In this document: piece by piece, positions 35,331 to 45,229 of the stretch
Numbering within the stretch: position 1 is the stretch's first letter
Layout: each line of letters begins with the position of its first letter
Origin: Dinoroseobacter sp.
GTDB lineage: Bacteria; Pseudomonadota; Alphaproteobacteria; Rhodobacterales; Rhodobacteraceae
NCBI GenBank assembly: GCA_030066795.1
Contig: JASJAW010000017.1
Coordinates: 86,959-150,958, forward strand
Direction of reading: 5' to 3'
DNA: 64,000 bases
Made by a program: the position numbers and the translations under genes
The notes under the pieces: generated by a model
Seen by the model: the letters and a program-made list of their open reading frames with translations, nothing else
Databases searched by the model: none
What the model was told of the DNA's origin: nothing

Positions 35331-35855
35331 ATGACCATTCGACCGATCCTCATCCACCCAGACCCGCGCCTGAAGAAAACCGCTTCAGAAGTCGACGGGC
35401 TATCTGACGAAGTGCGCGCGCTCGCCGATGATATGCTGGCAACGATGTATGACGCGCCGGGTATCGGTCTGGCCGCGCCTCAGGTGGGTGTGCTGCAGCG
35501 AATCATCACCATGGATTGCAGCCCGAAAGAGGCCGAGCCCGATCCAATGGTCCTGATTAACCCCGAGATTGTCTGGTCCTCGGAGGAATTGAACACCTAC
35601 GAGGAAGGCTGTCTGTCGATCCCCGAGCAATATGCCGATGTCGAACGCCCCGCCGAGGTCGAAGTGCGCTGGACCGGGATCGACGGGTCCGAGCAGTCCG
35701 CCAAGATGGACGGGCTTTGGGCCACCTGTGTGCAGCACGAGATTGACCATCTGGATGGCAAACTGTTCATCGACTACCTGAAGCCGCTCAAGCGGCAGAT
35801 GATCACTCGCAAGATGGTCAAGCTGAAGCGCGAACGGGCGCGGGAAACCGGCTGA
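35331..35855 (+). CDS. def: Peptide deformylase
   Basis: 174 residues with all three motifs intact: GIGLAAPQVG (45-54), EEGCLSIP with metal-ligand Cys94, and QHEIDH with His136, Glu137 and His140. It removes the formyl group from the initiating Met of new proteins using Fe(II). ATG 35331 is chosen because the family starts shortly before RPILIHPDPRL. It precedes a second, degenerate deformylase-like gene by 9 bases and then fmt, so the enzymes that remove and add the formyl group share a transcript. Confidence 0.97.
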   Translation: MTIRPILIHPDPRLKKTASEVDGLSDEVRALADDMLATMYDAPGIGLAAPQVGVLQRIITMDCSPKEAEPDPMVLINPEIVWSSEELNTYEEGCLSIPEQYADVERPAEVEVRWTGIDGSEQSAKMDGLWATCVQHEIDHLDGKLFIDYLKPLKRQMITRKMVKLKRERARETG

Positions 35856-35864
35856 CACCGGCGC

Positions 35865-36359
35865 ATGATCCGTCCATTCATCCCCTATCCCGACAAACGT
35901 CTGCGCACGGCCGCCGACCCGGTAGAAACGGTGACGGACGAGGTGCGCGCGGTCTGGACGGACATGATCGATACGATGGAAGCGATGCCCGGCGTCGGCC
36001 TCGCCGCGCCGCAGATCGGAGTGATGCTGCGTCTGGCCGTCGTCGATGCCTCCGACGCGCGCGGGCAGGCCATCCGGATGGCGAACCCCGAGGTGCTGCA
36101 TGCCAGCGCGCAGATGCGTGAGCACGAGGAAGCGTCTCCGAACCTGCCGGGTGTCTATGCCAAGATCGAACGGCCGCGGGCGGTGACGGTGCGGTTTCTG
36201 AACGAAAAAGGTGAGCTGAAAGAGCAGGACTTCGTGGGCCTTTGGGCGACCTCGGTTCAGCACCAGATCGATCACCTGAACGGGCGGATGTATATCGTTC
36301 ATCTCAGCCGTACCAAACGGGAAATGCTGATCAAGAAATCGAAAAAGGCGCGCGGCTGA
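35865..36359 (+). CDS. Deformylase-like protein lacking catalytic and metal residues
   Basis: 164 residues, clearly homologous to def. Motif 1 [10 protein letters not shown] (43-52) is kept, but the metal Cys of EGCLS is lost (EEASPNLPG near 88-96) and the catalytic HEIDH has become HQIDH (His133, Gln134, His137). Thus two of four key residues are replaced. It should not deformylate by the known mechanism; a binding or regulatory role, or a different substrate, is possible. It sits between true def and fmt, overlapping the fmt start by one base (TGATG), so it is kept in frame and translated. Confidence 0.9.
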   Translation: MIRPFIPYPDKRLRTAADPVETVTDEVRAVWTDMIDTMEAMPGVGLAAPQIGVMLRLAVVDASDARGQAIRMANPEVLHASAQMREHEEASPNLPGVYAKIERPRAVTVRFLNEKGELKEQDFVGLWATSVQHQIDHLNGRMYIVHLSRTKREMLIKKSKKARG

Positions 36360-37258
36360 TGCGGATCGTTTTCATGGGCTCGCCTGAATTTTCCGTCCCT
36401 GTCCTCGATGTCCTTGTTGAGGCAGGGCATGAGATTGCCGCCGTATACTGCCAGCCCCCGCGCCCGGCCGGGCGAGGCAAGAAAGACCGTCCGACCCCTG
36501 TGCAGGCGCGCGCAGAAGCGCTGGGACTGGACGTGCGCCATCCGAAAACGCTTCGGAACGAGGAGGCGCAAGCAAATTTCGCGGCGCTTAAGGCCGACAT
36601 CGCGGTGGTCGTTGCCTACGGGTTGATCCTGCCGCAGGCCATTCTGGATGCCCCGGCGCGCGGGTGCCTGAACATCCACGCCTCCCTTTTGCCGCGGTGG
36701 CGCGGCGCCGCGCCAATCCACCGGGCGATCATGGCAGGCGATGCGGAGACCGGCGTTTGCATCATGCAGATGGAGGCCGGTCTGGACACCGGGCCGGTGC
36801 TGCTGGAGGCACGGCTTCCGATTGGCGCCGAAGAGACGACCGGCGGATTACACGACCGTCTGTCTGCGCTGGGCGCGGAGAAGATCGTGGAGGCATTATC
36901 GCGCTTGGATGACTTGGTGCCCGTGGTACAGCCTGAGGACGGCGTGACCTACGCCGAGAAGATCGACAAGGCCGAAGCGCGCGTAGACTGGACCCGCCCG
37001 GCGGTGGAGATCGACCGGTTGATCCGGGGCCTCTCGCCATTTCCGGGCGCCTGGTGCGAGGTGGCCGGCGAGCGGGTGAAGCTCCTTGGATCGCGCCTCG
37101 CGGATGGCGACGGTGCACCGGGTGAGGTCATAACTGGCTTTGTCGTGGTCTGCGGCGCAGGCGCAGTTGAGATCACGCGCGCGCAAAGGGCGGGCAAGAA
37201 GCCCGCGTCAGCCGACGACATTTTGCGCGGTCTTACCCTCCCCGAGCGGCTGGACTAA
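36359..37258 (+). CDS. fmt: Methionyl-tRNA formyltransferase
   Basis: 299 residues. N-terminal formyltransferase domain with [16 protein letters not shown], the catalytic block [21 protein letters not shown] (Asn, His) near 103-122 and [10 protein letters not shown] near 140; C-terminal OB-like tRNA-binding domain from about 200. It formylates Met-tRNA(fMet) with 10-formyl-THF. ATG 36359 overlaps the previous stop by one base, indicating translational coupling. No terminator consensus follows. Confidence 0.97.
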   Translation: MRIVFMGSPEFSVPVLDVLVEAGHEIAAVYCQPPRPAGRGKKDRPTPVQARAEALGLDVRHPKTLRNEEAQANFAALKADIAVVVAYGLILPQAILDAPARGCLNIHASLLPRWRGAAPIHRAIMAGDAETGVCIMQMEAGLDTGPVLLEARLPIGAEETTGGLHDRLSALGAEKIVEALSRLDDLVPVVQPEDGVTYAEKIDKAEARVDWTRPAVEIDRLIRGLSPFPGAWCEVAGERVKLLGSRLADGDGAPGEVITGFVVVCGAGAVEITRAQRAGKKPASADDILRGLTLPERLD

Positions 37259-37328
37259 GGACCAGGGTCCGGACGCTTCTGGTGGGCGTATTCTGGCAAA
37301 GACGAAAGGCGCAGCGCGCTGCTGCAAA

Positions 37329-37368
37329 TTGTACAAACGCGTGTTTGAGTTTGGGACAATTTGTACAG
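37329..37368. repeat. Pair of TTGTACA palindromic boxes between convergent genes
   Basis: TTGTACAAA at 37329-37337 and ATTTGTACAG ending at 37368 contain TGTACA palindromes 32 bases apart (about three helical turns) and together form an inverted repeat TGTACAAA/TTTGTACA. They sit in the 129-base gap between the ends of fmt and rnhA, where no gene start is known. Confidence 0.4.
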
Positions 37369-37387
37369 AACGCGGTTTGGTGTTTTG

Positions 37388-37858
37388 CTAATCTGACTTC
37401 GGCTTTTCGGGTTTGAACGGGGCCATTCCGGCGCGGGCCAACTCGTCGGCGCGCTCATTTTCCGGGTGGCCCGCATGGCCCTTGACCCATTCCCACGTCA
37501 CGTTGTGACGCGCTTGCGCGTCGTCGAGACGACGCCAGAGGTCTTCGTTCTTCACCGGCTTCTTGGTGGAGGTCCTCCAGCCATTGCGCTTCCAGCCGTG
37601 TATCCAGCCCGTGACGCCGCCTTTAACATACGCGCTGTCGGTGACGACCGTGAGGGTCGAGGGGCGGTCCAACGCCTCCAGAGCGTTGATGGCCGCCAGA
37701 AGCTCCATCCTGTTGTTGGTCGTGTCGGCCTCACCGCCTTTCAGCTCGCGTTCCTTCAGAACTTTTTCGCCGTCGCGTGCAATCAGAAGCGCGCCCCAGC
37801 CCCCAGGGCCAGGATTGCCTGAGCAGGCGCCGTCGGTATATGCAAAAAGCTCAGGCAT
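37388..37858 (-). CDS. rnhA: Ribonuclease HI
   Basis: 156 residues. The catalytic carboxylates are in [16 protein letters not shown] (Asp), [12 protein letters not shown] (Glu), TDSAYVKGG (Asp) and ENERADELA (Asp), all intact. It cuts RNA in RNA-DNA hybrids. Its start overlaps the end of the DUF3429 gene by 8 bases, forming an ispH-DUF3429-rnhA transcript. Confidence 0.96.
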   Translation of the reverse strand: MPELFAYTDGACSGNPGPGGWGALLIARDGEKVLKERELKGGEADTTNNRMELLAAINALEALDRPSTLTVVTDSAYVKGGVTGWIHGWKRNGWRTSTKKPVKNEDLWRRLDDAQARHNVTWEWVKGHAGHPENERADELARAGMAPFKPEKPKSD

Positions 37859-38303
37859 TTGCGGTTAAGAAAAGGCAGATTACGACCACAGTCGTCAGTA
37901 AAATACGGAGATGCATCCACCACGGTGGCGCAAGCTGTTGTTTCCAAAATATATAATCTATTGCGATTAGCCCTATAAAGCCAACTGCCAAGCTAAGAGA
38001 GGCCGAACGTGCGCCGCCGCCTACCATAAAAAATGCCCACAACGCCGGAACAACCGACAAGGCATAACCGCTTGCGGCGACGGTCCCGGTAGCCTTTGTT
38101 GCAAAGCCCCAGATCACGCCCGACATGAATGACAGAATAATCGTGCCATAGAAAATCTGCACGTATGGTCCGATGAACCGCGCTCCGAAAATCTCAAGCC
38201 CCCACTGGGCAAGAGACGCAGAAAACAGCGTGGCTGTCCCGAACAGGAACGGGATTAACCCGGCGAGACCGAGGATCAGGGCAGCGCGGGGGATCTGGCT
38301 CAT
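37851..38303 (-). CDS. DUF3429 integral membrane protein
   Basis: 150 residues with about five membrane segments; [17 protein letters not shown] near 53 and the C-terminal FLTANA-type end fit DUF3429, an inner-membrane family of unknown role. Base composition is more AT-rich than neighbours by eye. It starts within the ispH stop (ATGA) and overlaps rnhA by 8 bases, so it is co-translated with both. Confidence 0.75.
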   Translation of the reverse strand: MSQIPRAALILGLAGLIPFLFGTATLFSASLAQWGLEIFGARFIGPYVQIFYGTIILSFMSGVIWGFATKATGTVAASGYALSVVPALWAFFMVGGGARSASLSLAVGFIGLIAIDYIFWKQQLAPPWWMHLRILLTTVVVICLFLTANA

Positions 38304-39250
38304 GCGGGTTCGCGCAAAACGCGGGGCACTTTGAATTCGACGTTTTCCTGTGCGGTCTCGACCTGTTCGACGGTAACGTCGAAACGCGCGCGGAAGGCGT
38401 CAATCACTTCGTTCACAAGAACCTCCGGAGCGCTGGCCCCGGCAGTGATTCCGATTGAGCCGATACCGTCCAGCGCGCGCCAGTCGATATCGGTCGCGCG
38501 TTGCACAAGCTGGGCGTAAGTGCACCCTGCGGCGCGACCAACCTCGACCAACCGTTTGGAATTACTGGAGTTTGGCGCGCCAATTACCAGCATGGCATCG
38601 GCCTTGGGGGCCATTTCTTTCACCGCCCCTTGGCGGTTGGTCGTCGCATAGCAGATGTCTTCTTTATGCGGACCGACGATGGATGGAAAACGCGCCTGAA
38701 GTGCAGCCACGACATCGGCAGTGTCATCGACCGAGAGCGTGGTCTGCGTGATGAAGGCGAGCTTCTCTGCATCGCGCGGCTCGATCTTGGTGACATCCTC
38801 AACCGTCTCCACGAGAAGAACTTCGCCTTCTGGCAACTGCCCCATCGTACCGATCGTTTCCGGATGCCCGGCATGGCCGATCATGACCATCTGTAGCCCG
38901 TTTCTTGCATGGCGCTCAGCTTCGATATGAACCTTTGAGACCAGCGGGCACGTCGCATCGACATATACCATCTGTCGTTGTTCAGCTTTCGCCGGGACCG
39001 CCTTGGGCACACCGTGCGCGGAGAAGATAACCGGGCGATCGTCGGGGCATTCGTCCAGTTCCTTCACGAACACGGCCCCCCTGTCGCGCAAACCATCGAC
39101 AACGAATTTGTTGTGTACGATTTCGTGCCGGACATAGACTGGGGCGCCCCACTTCTCGAGCGCCATTTCTACGATTTTGATCGCACGGTCTACTCCCGCG
39201 CAAAAACCGCGCGGTGCAGCGAGATAGAGGGTAAGAGGTGGTTTGGCCAT
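38300..39250 (-). CDS. ispH: 4-hydroxy-3-methylbut-2-enyl diphosphate reductase
   Basis: 316 residues. The three Fe-S cluster cysteines are C17 (APRGFCAGV), C101 ([11 protein letters not shown]) and C200 ([11 protein letters not shown]); the substrate-site His and Glu blocks ([19 protein letters not shown]) and [10 protein letters not shown] are present. It is the last enzyme of the MEP isoprenoid pathway. First of three overlapping genes. A strong hairpin lies about 100 bases upstream. Confidence 0.97.
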   Translation of the reverse strand: MAKPPLTLYLAAPRGFCAGVDRAIKIVEMALEKWGAPVYVRHEIVHNKFVVDGLRDRGAVFVKELDECPDDRPVIFSAHGVPKAVPAKAEQRQMVYVDATCPLVSKVHIEAERHARNGLQMVMIGHAGHPETIGTMGQLPEGEVLLVETVEDVTKIEPRDAEKLAFITQTTLSVDDTADVVAALQARFPSIVGPHKEDICYATTNRQGAVKEMAPKADAMLVIGAPNSSNSKRLVEVGRAAGCTYAQLVQRATDIDWRALDGIGSIGITAGASAPEVLVNEVIDAFRARFDVTVEQVETAQENVEFKVPRVLREPA

Positions 39251-39348
39251 CGGTCTGCCTAGTATCGTATTCGACCAGTTTTGTCACTGAATACGCGCTG
39301 CGGGGAAACTTGGCCAGTGCCGCGGGAAATCAATCGTTTGCGGCAACG

Positions 39349-39377
39349 CGATGCCCCACCAAGAAGGAGGGGCATCG
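39349..39377 (-). other. Nine-base-pair hairpin between the NYN gene and ispH
   Basis: CGATGCCCC (39349-39357)/GGGGCATCG (39369-39377), perfect arms with an 11-base loop. It lies 20 bases after the NYN-gene stop and about 100 bases before the ispH start on the minus strand. No T-run follows on that strand, so it is not a standard terminator. Confidence 0.5.
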
Positions 39378-39397
39378 ATAGTCTTCTATGCCGGACC

Positions 39398-39979
39398 TCA
39401 GTCGATCGTTTCTGCTTCCATCGACTTTTCATTTGCCGGTTCGCGCGGCTCGCGCGGTGGGCGACCGATGATTTCCTTGAGTTCATCGAGTTCGATGAAA
39501 TTGTCGGCCTGGCGGCGCAACTCGTCGGAGATCATCGGAGGTTGCGAACGAATAGTGGAAACGACGGATACCCGCACACCGCTACGCTGCAGGGCAGCCA
39601 GGAGTGGACGAAAATCTCCATCGCCAGAGAACAGCACAGCATGGTCGATATGGGGCGCAAGCTCCATCGCATCGACGGCCAGTTCAATGTCCATATTGCC
39701 CTTGACCTTCCGACGCCCCTGGCTGTCGGTGTACTCTTTGGCGGGTTTGGTCACCATGGTGAACCCGTTATAATGCAACCAATCCACGAGTGGTCGGATT
39801 GGCGAGTAGTCATCGTTTTCAAGCAAAGCTGTGTAGTAGAATGCACGCAGCAGCTTCCCGCGACGCATAAACTCCTGTCTCAGCAGCTTGTAATCGATAT
39901 CAAAGCCCAGCGATTTCGCTGCGGCGTAGAGGTTGGAGCCGTCAATAAACAACGCCAACCGGTCGTCTTTGTAAAACAT
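39398..39979 (-). CDS. NYN-domain (LabA/DUF88-like, PIN-fold) protein
   Basis: 193 residues. ALFIDGSNLYAAAKSL near residue 9, KGNMDIELAVDAMELA near 92 and LFSGDGDFRPLLAAL near 115 provide the acidic residues of the NYN/PIN nuclease fold (LabA/DUF88). Such proteins are probable ribonucleases. The C-terminal tail is charged and low-complexity. ATG 39979 is used because the domain starts there; an in-frame extension upstream has no family similarity. Divergent from folK. Confidence 0.85.
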   Translation of the reverse strand: MFYKDDRLALFIDGSNLYAAAKSLGFDIDYKLLRQEFMRRGKLLRAFYYTALLENDDYSPIRPLVDWLHYNGFTMVTKPAKEYTDSQGRRKVKGNMDIELAVDAMELAPHIDHAVLFSGDGDFRPLLAALQRSGVRVSVVSTIRSQPPMISDELRRQADNFIELDELKEIIGRPPREPREPANEKSMEAETID

Positions 39980-40101
39980 CAAAATGTCCCCTCGATAATG
40001 CGCTGCATCAATTCCGTGAGTGTGGTGGAAAAAGAGTTTGATGAAACGCCCACGTGAAAATATAGGAATACGACCGCTTCGCAACCGCTATTGTAACCGA
40101 A

Positions 40102-40689
40102 ATGTTAAAAATTGGTTTGCTGGCTTTCGGAGCAAACTTGCCCTCGGGCACGGCATCCCCGAAAGAGACTGTCCTTAACGCGATGGATTTCGTGTGCGAT
40201 ACCAGCGTGTTGGAGGTTGCTCGCAGCCGCTTGTACGCCACGCCAGCTTTTCCGGATCCGTCAGGCCCGCGTTACGTCAACGCCTGTATGAGCGTCGAGA
40301 CAGAGCTTTCGCCCAAAGCGCTTTTGAAACATGTACATAAGATAGAAGATAGGCTGGGCCGTGTTCGCAATCAGCGCTGGGGCGCGCGTGTCATAGACAT
40401 CGATCTTCTGGCGCTCGGCATGATCGTTTGTCCCGACGTGCAAACGCATCAGAAATGGGCGGGATTGTCGCAGACGGAGCAAGTTGCGCGGACTCCGGAT
40501 CACCTGATTCTCCCGCATCCTCGGATCGCCGACCGCAGCTTCGTTCTGGTGCCTCTGATGGAAGTCGCACCAATTTGGCGTCACCCTGTGACCGGATTAA
40601 CCGCCGAAGACATGCTGAAAATGCGCCCGGACGCCGAAATTGCTGCGATCGAGCCCTTGGACGCAGCTAATTCGGCTTGTCAAGCCTAA
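40102..40689 (+). CDS. folK: 2-amino-4-hydroxy-6-hydroxymethyldihydropteridine diphosphokinase
   Basis: 195 residues. The HPPK signature is NQRWGARVIDIDLLALG near residue 92, with the two Asp that bind Mg-ATP, and YVNACMSVETEL precedes it. It pyrophosphorylates 6-hydroxymethyl-dihydropterin in folate synthesis. The C-terminal part is longer than in E. coli FolK. No strong ribosome site before ATG 40102. It is followed by rpoZ. Confidence 0.93.
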   Translation: MLKIGLLAFGANLPSGTASPKETVLNAMDFVCDTSVLEVARSRLYATPAFPDPSGPRYVNACMSVETELSPKALLKHVHKIEDRLGRVRNQRWGARVIDIDLLALGMIVCPDVQTHQKWAGLSQTEQVARTPDHLILPHPRIADRSFVLVPLMEVAPIWRHPVTGLTAEDMLKMRPDAEIAAIEPLDAANSACQA

Positions 40690-40749
40690 CCTGAACCCTT
40701 ACATCCCTGCCATTGCCCCGATTGACCCCTTCATGGATTGGAGAGAGCC

Positions 40750-41103
40750 ATGGCCCGCGTGACGGTAGAAGATTGCGTCGACAAAGTGCCGAACCGGTTC
40801 GAGCTTGTAATGCTTGCCGCGCACCGTGCCCGCGAGATTTCGTCTGGTTCGCCACTGACCATTGATCGCGACAACGACAAAAACCCGGTCGTATCTCTGC
40901 GCGAGATCGCTGAGGAAACGCAGTCCGCTGATGCCTTGCGCGAGCGTCTGATCGAATCCAACCAGACCCAGATTGAGGTTGATGAGCCTGAGGATGACAA
41001 TATGGCGATCCTCATGGGGCCGCAGGCGGACAAGCCGGCAGAGGACGATATGTCCGAGGAAAAACTGCTGCGCGCGTTGATGGAAGCTCAGGGCCAGTCC
41101 TGA
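40750..41103 (+). CDS. rpoZ: RNA polymerase omega subunit
   Basis: 117 residues. [30 protein letters not shown] is the conserved omega core, and [14 protein letters not shown] follows; the acidic tail is usual for alphaproteobacteria. Omega helps assemble the beta' subunit and, with beta', forms a (p)ppGpp site in some bacteria. GGAGAG about five bases before ATG 40750 favours this start over the one 12 bases earlier. It lies 30 bases upstream of relA/spoT, a common pairing. Confidence 0.96.
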   Translation: MARVTVEDCVDKVPNRFELVMLAAHRAREISSGSPLTIDRDNDKNPVVSLREIAEETQSADALRERLIESNQTQIEVDEPEDDNMAILMGPQADKPAEDDMSEEKLLRALMEAQGQS

Positions 41104-41133
41104 TCGCAAACCCGGAGGCGTGACCGGACCGAA

Positions 41134-43254
41134 ATGCTCGAAGCCCGTGATCTGGTCGCGCTGATCAAAAGCTACAATCCAAACTGCAATGCTGACCTCA
41201 TCGAGGCGGCATATTCGTACGGGCGTGAAATGCACCGCGGGCAGACCCGACACTCGGGTGAGGAGTATTTTACGCATCCAGTCGCTGTTGCGGCAATCCT
41301 CGCTGAGCAGCGGCTTGACGACAGCACGATTGTAACTGCTCTCCTGCACGACACCCTTGAAGATACCCGATCGACCTACAGTGAACTGGAAGCCCGGTTC
41401 GGCCGGGAGATTGCGGAGCTGGTGAATGGAGTAACCAACCTTACCAATCTCGAGCTTTCCAGTCGCGAGACAAAACAGGCAGAGAACTTTCGCAAGCTGT
41501 TTATGGCCATGTCGAAAGACTTGCGCGTAATCCTTGTTAAGCTGGGTGACCGGCTCCACAATATGCGCACGATCAAACACATGCACCCCGAAAAACAAGC
41601 CAAGAAGGCGCGCGAGACGATGGATATCTTCGCGCCTCTCGCGGGGCGCATGGGGATGCAGTGGATGCGCGATGAATTGGAAGATCTGTCTTTCAGAGTA
41701 CTTAATCCTGACGGCCGCCAGTCCATTATGCGCCGCTTTATCAAGCTGCAGCAGGAAACCGGAGATGTGGTCCAGAAAATCACATCGGACATTCGAGACG
41801 AGTTGGCACGGCATGATCTGACTGCCGATGTCTATGGACGGGCGAAGAAACCTTATTCAATCTGGAGAAAGATGGAGGCCAAACAGCTGGGGTTCTCGCG
41901 TCTTTCGGATATCTATGGTTTCCGTGTGATCACCGAGTCCGAAGAGGATTGCTATGCCGTTCTTGGCGCTATCCATCGCCGCTGGACAGCGGTACCGGGC
42001 CGGTTCAAGGACTATATCAGCCAGCCCAAATCGAATGGCTATCGTTCGATCCACACCACGGTGTCCGGGCGAGACGGCAAGCGTGTGGAAATTCAAATCC
42101 GGACGCGCGAAATGCACGAAGTTGCCGAAGCCGGGGTTGCGGCGCATTGGTCGTATCGCGACGGTGTTCAGGTCGTAAACCCGTTCGCAGTCGACCCGGC
42201 GAAGTGGATTTCGTCACTCAGTGAACGCTTTGAGCAGTCGGAAGATCACTTCGAATTCCTCGAGCACGTGAAGCTGGAGATGTATTCCGACCAAGTGTTC
42301 TGCTTCACACCCAAGGGCGAGGTGGTCAAACTGCCCAAGGGCGCGACCCCGCTCGACTATGCTTATGCGATCCATACGCGTATCGGCGATAGTTGTGTTG
42401 GTGCCAAGGTGGATGGCTTGCGGGTTCCACTCTGGACCCGGCTCAAGAATGGCCAATCGGTGGAGATTATTACCGCCGACGGACAGCGCCCACAGGCAAC
42501 CTGGACAGATATCGTTGTTACGGGGCGTGCGAAGCAGGCAATTCGCCGGTCATTGCGTGAAGAAGATCGCGCGCGGTTTGTGAAACTCGGCCAGGAGCTT
42601 GCGCGCGTCGGGTTTGAACATGTGGGCAAGCGAGCCAGTGACAAGGCATTGAATACAGCCGCAAAGCTGTTGGGGCTCGGCTCCCGCGAAGAACTTCTGG
42701 CGGAGCTCGGAAGCGCCCAAATCACAGCACGGGAAGTTGTGGAGGTCCTTTATCCGGACCTGGCTGGGCAAGGCGGTGATGAGGTTGCTGCTGAACGTGC
42801 CGTTGTCGGGCTTGACCAGAACCAGAGTTTTGCACGCGCGCGTTGCTGTCAACCAGTGCCGGGGGAGCGAATCGTCGGTATCGCGTATCGCGGGCAGGGT
42901 GTGCGCGTGCACGCAATCGATTGCCCGGCTTTGGAAGAACTCGAAGACGAAACACGCCGCTGGATTGACCTCCAGTGGCATTCGGGGCGTCACGCAGCCG
43001 CGCACGCGGTGACATTTGACGTAACGATCGGCAATGACCAAGGCGTACTGGGGCGAATCTGCACATTGATTGGCGAACAAAGGGCAAATATCAGCGACTT
43101 GCGCTTTGTTGACCGGAAACCGGACTTTTATCGCCTACTTCTGGAAGTAGAGGTTCGGGACCTGGAGCATTTGCACCGTGTAATGACAGCCGTCCAAGCC
43201 GACAGCGATGTCGCTGAGCTCGAACGGTACAGAGACCTGAGCCGCAAGCCCTGA
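41134..43254 (+). CDS. rsh: Bifunctional (p)ppGpp synthetase/hydrolase (RelA/SpoT homologue)
   Basis: 706 residues. An HD hydrolase domain has HPVAVAAIL and LLHDTLEDT (HDxxED, residues about 68-74); the synthetase domain has YGFRVITESEEDCY and YRSIHTTV near 300; a TGS domain CFTPKGEVVKLPKGATPLDYAYAIHT is near 390; a C-terminal ACT domain follows. Both catalytic parts look intact, so it can make and break the alarmone, as the single long Rsh of alphaproteobacteria does. Transcribed with rpoZ. Confidence 0.96.
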   Translation: MLEARDLVALIKSYNPNCNADLIEAAYSYGREMHRGQTRHSGEEYFTHPVAVAAILAEQRLDDSTIVTALLHDTLEDTRSTYSELEARFGREIAELVNGVTNLTNLELSSRETKQAENFRKLFMAMSKDLRVILVKLGDRLHNMRTIKHMHPEKQAKKARETMDIFAPLAGRMGMQWMRDELEDLSFRVLNPDGRQSIMRRFIKLQQETGDVVQKITSDIRDELARHDLTADVYGRAKKPYSIWRKMEAKQLGFSRLSDIYGFRVITESEEDCYAVLGAIHRRWTAVPGRFKDYISQPKSNGYRSIHTTVSGRDGKRVEIQIRTREMHEVAEAGVAAHWSYRDGVQVVNPFAVDPAKWISSLSERFEQSEDHFEFLEHVKLEMYSDQVFCFTPKGEVVKLPKGATPLDYAYAIHTRIGDSCVGAKVDGLRVPLWTRLKNGQSVEIITADGQRPQATWTDIVVTGRAKQAIRRSLREEDRARFVKLGQELARVGFEHVGKRASDKALNTAAKLLGLGSREELLAELGSAQITAREVVEVLYPDLAGQGGDEVAAERAVVGLDQNQSFARARCCQPVPGERIVGIAYRGQGVRVHAIDCPALEELEDETRRWIDLQWHSGRHAAAHAVTFDVTIGNDQGVLGRICTLIGEQRANISDLRFVDRKPDFYRLLLEVEVRDLEHLHRVMTAVQADSDVAELERYRDLSRKP

Positions 43255-43287
43255 CTTGTGGTACACAGAGGAAGTTGAGGCCCCGGC

Positions 43288-43962
43288 TTGGTATTCAAGC
43301 GCCGCGATAAACGACCGTTCTGGAGGATTGTCCAGGAAAGCCTTTGGCCGCGCGGTGGCTGGGGGCGTGCTGCCTACTACGTGCGTCATCGAGTTGTGCG
43401 ACTGCCGGACCCGCCTGAGCGTATTGCTCGCGGCATCTGGGCGGGTGTCTTCACCGCGTTTACCCCCTTCTATGGGCTTCACTTCGTCATCGCAGCGCTT
43501 TTAGCGAAAGCCATGCGTGGTAACATTTTCGCGGCCCTGTTCGGTACCTTGTTCGGGAACCCGCTGACATATCTGCCGATTGGTGTCGTTTCCTTGAAGG
43601 TTGGCCACTTCATCCTTGGCACGGAGTTCGACGAAGAAGTTGATAAATCGCTCGTCGGCAAGTTTGGCGATGCTATGGCGGACCTTTGGTACAACTTCTT
43701 CGCGCTCTTCACAGATCGGGATGCGGACTGGTCACATCTCGGGCGTTTCTATGATGAAGTGTTCTTTCCCTATCTGATCGGAGGCATTCTACCGGGCATT
43801 GTGGCGGCAACCGTGTGTTACTATCTCAGCTTGCCGGTTCTTCACGCCTATCAGAAACGTCGCCGTGGTAAATTGAAGAAGAAGCTAGAGGCGCTGCGCG
43901 CGCAGGCTGAAGCGAAAACGAATCCGATCCGGGGGGCTGACGAACCCAGCCGCGCGCCCTAA
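43288..43962 (+). CDS. DUF2062 membrane protein
   Basis: 224 residues. ARGIWAGVFTAFTPFYGLHFVIAALLAKAMRGN (in part, residues 47-79) and FGTLFGNPLTYLPIGVVSLKVGHFILG are the DUF2062 signature, with a third hydrophobic stretch near 165-190 and a basic C-terminal tail. Function is unknown; the family is often near cell-envelope genes. The start is TTG 43288, with GAGG about nine bases upstream; no in-frame ATG precedes the domain. Follows rsh by 33 bases. Confidence 0.85.
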   Translation: MVFKRRDKRPFWRIVQESLWPRGGWGRAAYYVRHRVVRLPDPPERIARGIWAGVFTAFTPFYGLHFVIAALLAKAMRGNIFAALFGTLFGNPLTYLPIGVVSLKVGHFILGTEFDEEVDKSLVGKFGDAMADLWYNFFALFTDRDADWSHLGRFYDEVFFPYLIGGILPGIVAATVCYYLSLPVLHAYQKRRRGKLKKKLEALRAQAEAKTNPIRGADEPSRAP

Positions 43963-43986
43963 TCTTTCGGGTCGGAGGGACTTGCC

Positions 43987-44757
43987 ATGACCGCAACTGA
44001 TTTTGTTGGCCCGCTACGGCTGGGTGTGAATATCGACCATGTAGCGACAGTAAGGAATGCGCGCGGGGGCGCGGTGCCGGACCCGGTGCGTGCCGCGGTG
44101 CTGGCCCAGTCCGCAGGCGCGGACGGCATCACAGCGCATTTGCGCGAAGACCGCCGCCATATCCGTGATGCGGATATCGAGGCGTTGGTAGAGGCGCTGC
44201 ATATCCCGCTGAACTTCGAAATGGCCGCGACAGCAGAGATGCAAACAATCGCGCTTCGTCACCGTCCGCACGCTGTGTGCATCGTGCCTGAGCGGCGCGA
44301 GGAGCGCACCACAGAAGGGGGCCTCGAAGTGGCGGGCGATCAAAATCGGCTCGCCGATTATATCGCGCCTCTCGCCGATGCGGGATGCCGCGTATCGCTT
44401 TTCATCGCCGCCGATGCAGTGCAAGTCGAAGCCGCCGCAAGCGTTGGGGCGGCTGTTGTGGAACTGCACACCGGTGCCTATTGCGACTTCCATGATGAGG
44501 GTCAGTTCGCCGAACGCGACGCCGAGTTGGCCCGTATCGCTGCGGCAGCGACCAAAGCGCATGCGCTTGGACTGGAGGTACATGCAGGGCATGGTCTGAG
44601 CTACGATTCTGTCGGCCCGATTGCCGCGTTGCCAGAGGTGGTCGAGCTGAATATCGGTCATTTCCTTATGGGCGAGGCAATCTTTCGCGGTTTGCCTGAC
44701 GCCATGGCTGAGATGCGGCGGCTTATGGATGCATCCCGGGTCAAGGCAGTGGCATGA
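43987..44757 (+). CDS. pdxJ: Pyridoxine 5'-phosphate synthase
   Basis: 256 residues, TIM barrel. [17 protein letters not shown] near residue 12, [16 protein letters not shown] near 43, [10 protein letters not shown] near 77 and the C-terminal [19 protein letters not shown] near 218 are all characteristic. It condenses 1-deoxyxylulose 5-phosphate with 3-amino-1-hydroxyacetone phosphate to pyridoxine phosphate. Overlaps acpS by ATGA. Confidence 0.97.
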   Translation: MTATDFVGPLRLGVNIDHVATVRNARGGAVPDPVRAAVLAQSAGADGITAHLREDRRHIRDADIEALVEALHIPLNFEMAATAEMQTIALRHRPHAVCIVPERREERTTEGGLEVAGDQNRLADYIAPLADAGCRVSLFIAADAVQVEAAASVGAAVVELHTGAYCDFHDEGQFAERDAELARIAAAATKAHALGLEVHAGHGLSYDSVGPIAALPEVVELNIGHFLMGEAIFRGLPDAMAEMRRLMDASRVKAVA

Positions 44758-45173
44758 TCATTGGCATCGGGACAGATCTGGCGAATATCGAACGCATCGA
44801 AGGTACGCTTGAGCGGTTTGGCGATCGATTTCGGAACCGGGTGTTCACCGATTTAGAAAAGAAGCGGGCCGAGACCCGCGCGAATGTTGCAGCAACCTAC
44901 GCCAAGCGATGGGCCGCAAAGGAAGCTTGCTCCAAGGCGCTCGGCACGGGGTTGCGTATGGGCATCGCTTGGAAAGACATGGCGGTTAGCAATCTGCATA
45001 CAGGTCAGCCTGTGATGCATGTTACCGGATGGGCCAAGGCGCGTCTGGAACAACTCACGCCGCCGGGACACGAGGCAGTAATCCACGTCTCGCTCACCGA
45101 TGACCATCCTTGGGCCCAGGCCTTCGTGGTCATCCATGCTCATCCGCGCGTAAGCTCCACCAGCCTTTCTTGA
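44754..45173 (+). CDS. acpS: Holo-[acyl-carrier-protein] synthase
   Basis: 139 residues. [13 protein letters not shown] with the Mg-binding Asp near residue 8 and [18 protein letters not shown] with the second acidic residue near 58 match AcpS. It transfers phosphopantetheine from CoA to ACP. It overlaps pdxJ by 4 bases and sits before lepB, the standard alphaproteobacterial order. Confidence 0.96.
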   Translation: MIIGIGTDLANIERIEGTLERFGDRFRNRVFTDLEKKRAETRANVAATYAKRWAAKEACSKALGTGLRMGIAWKDMAVSNLHTGQPVMHVTGWAKARLEQLTPPGHEAVIHVSLTDDHPWAQAFVVIHAHPRVSSTSLS

Positions 45174-45229
45174 CACCACCCCCCGCCCATCCCATGAAGC
45201 GGGGTGAAATGGCAGGCAGGAATCCTTCG

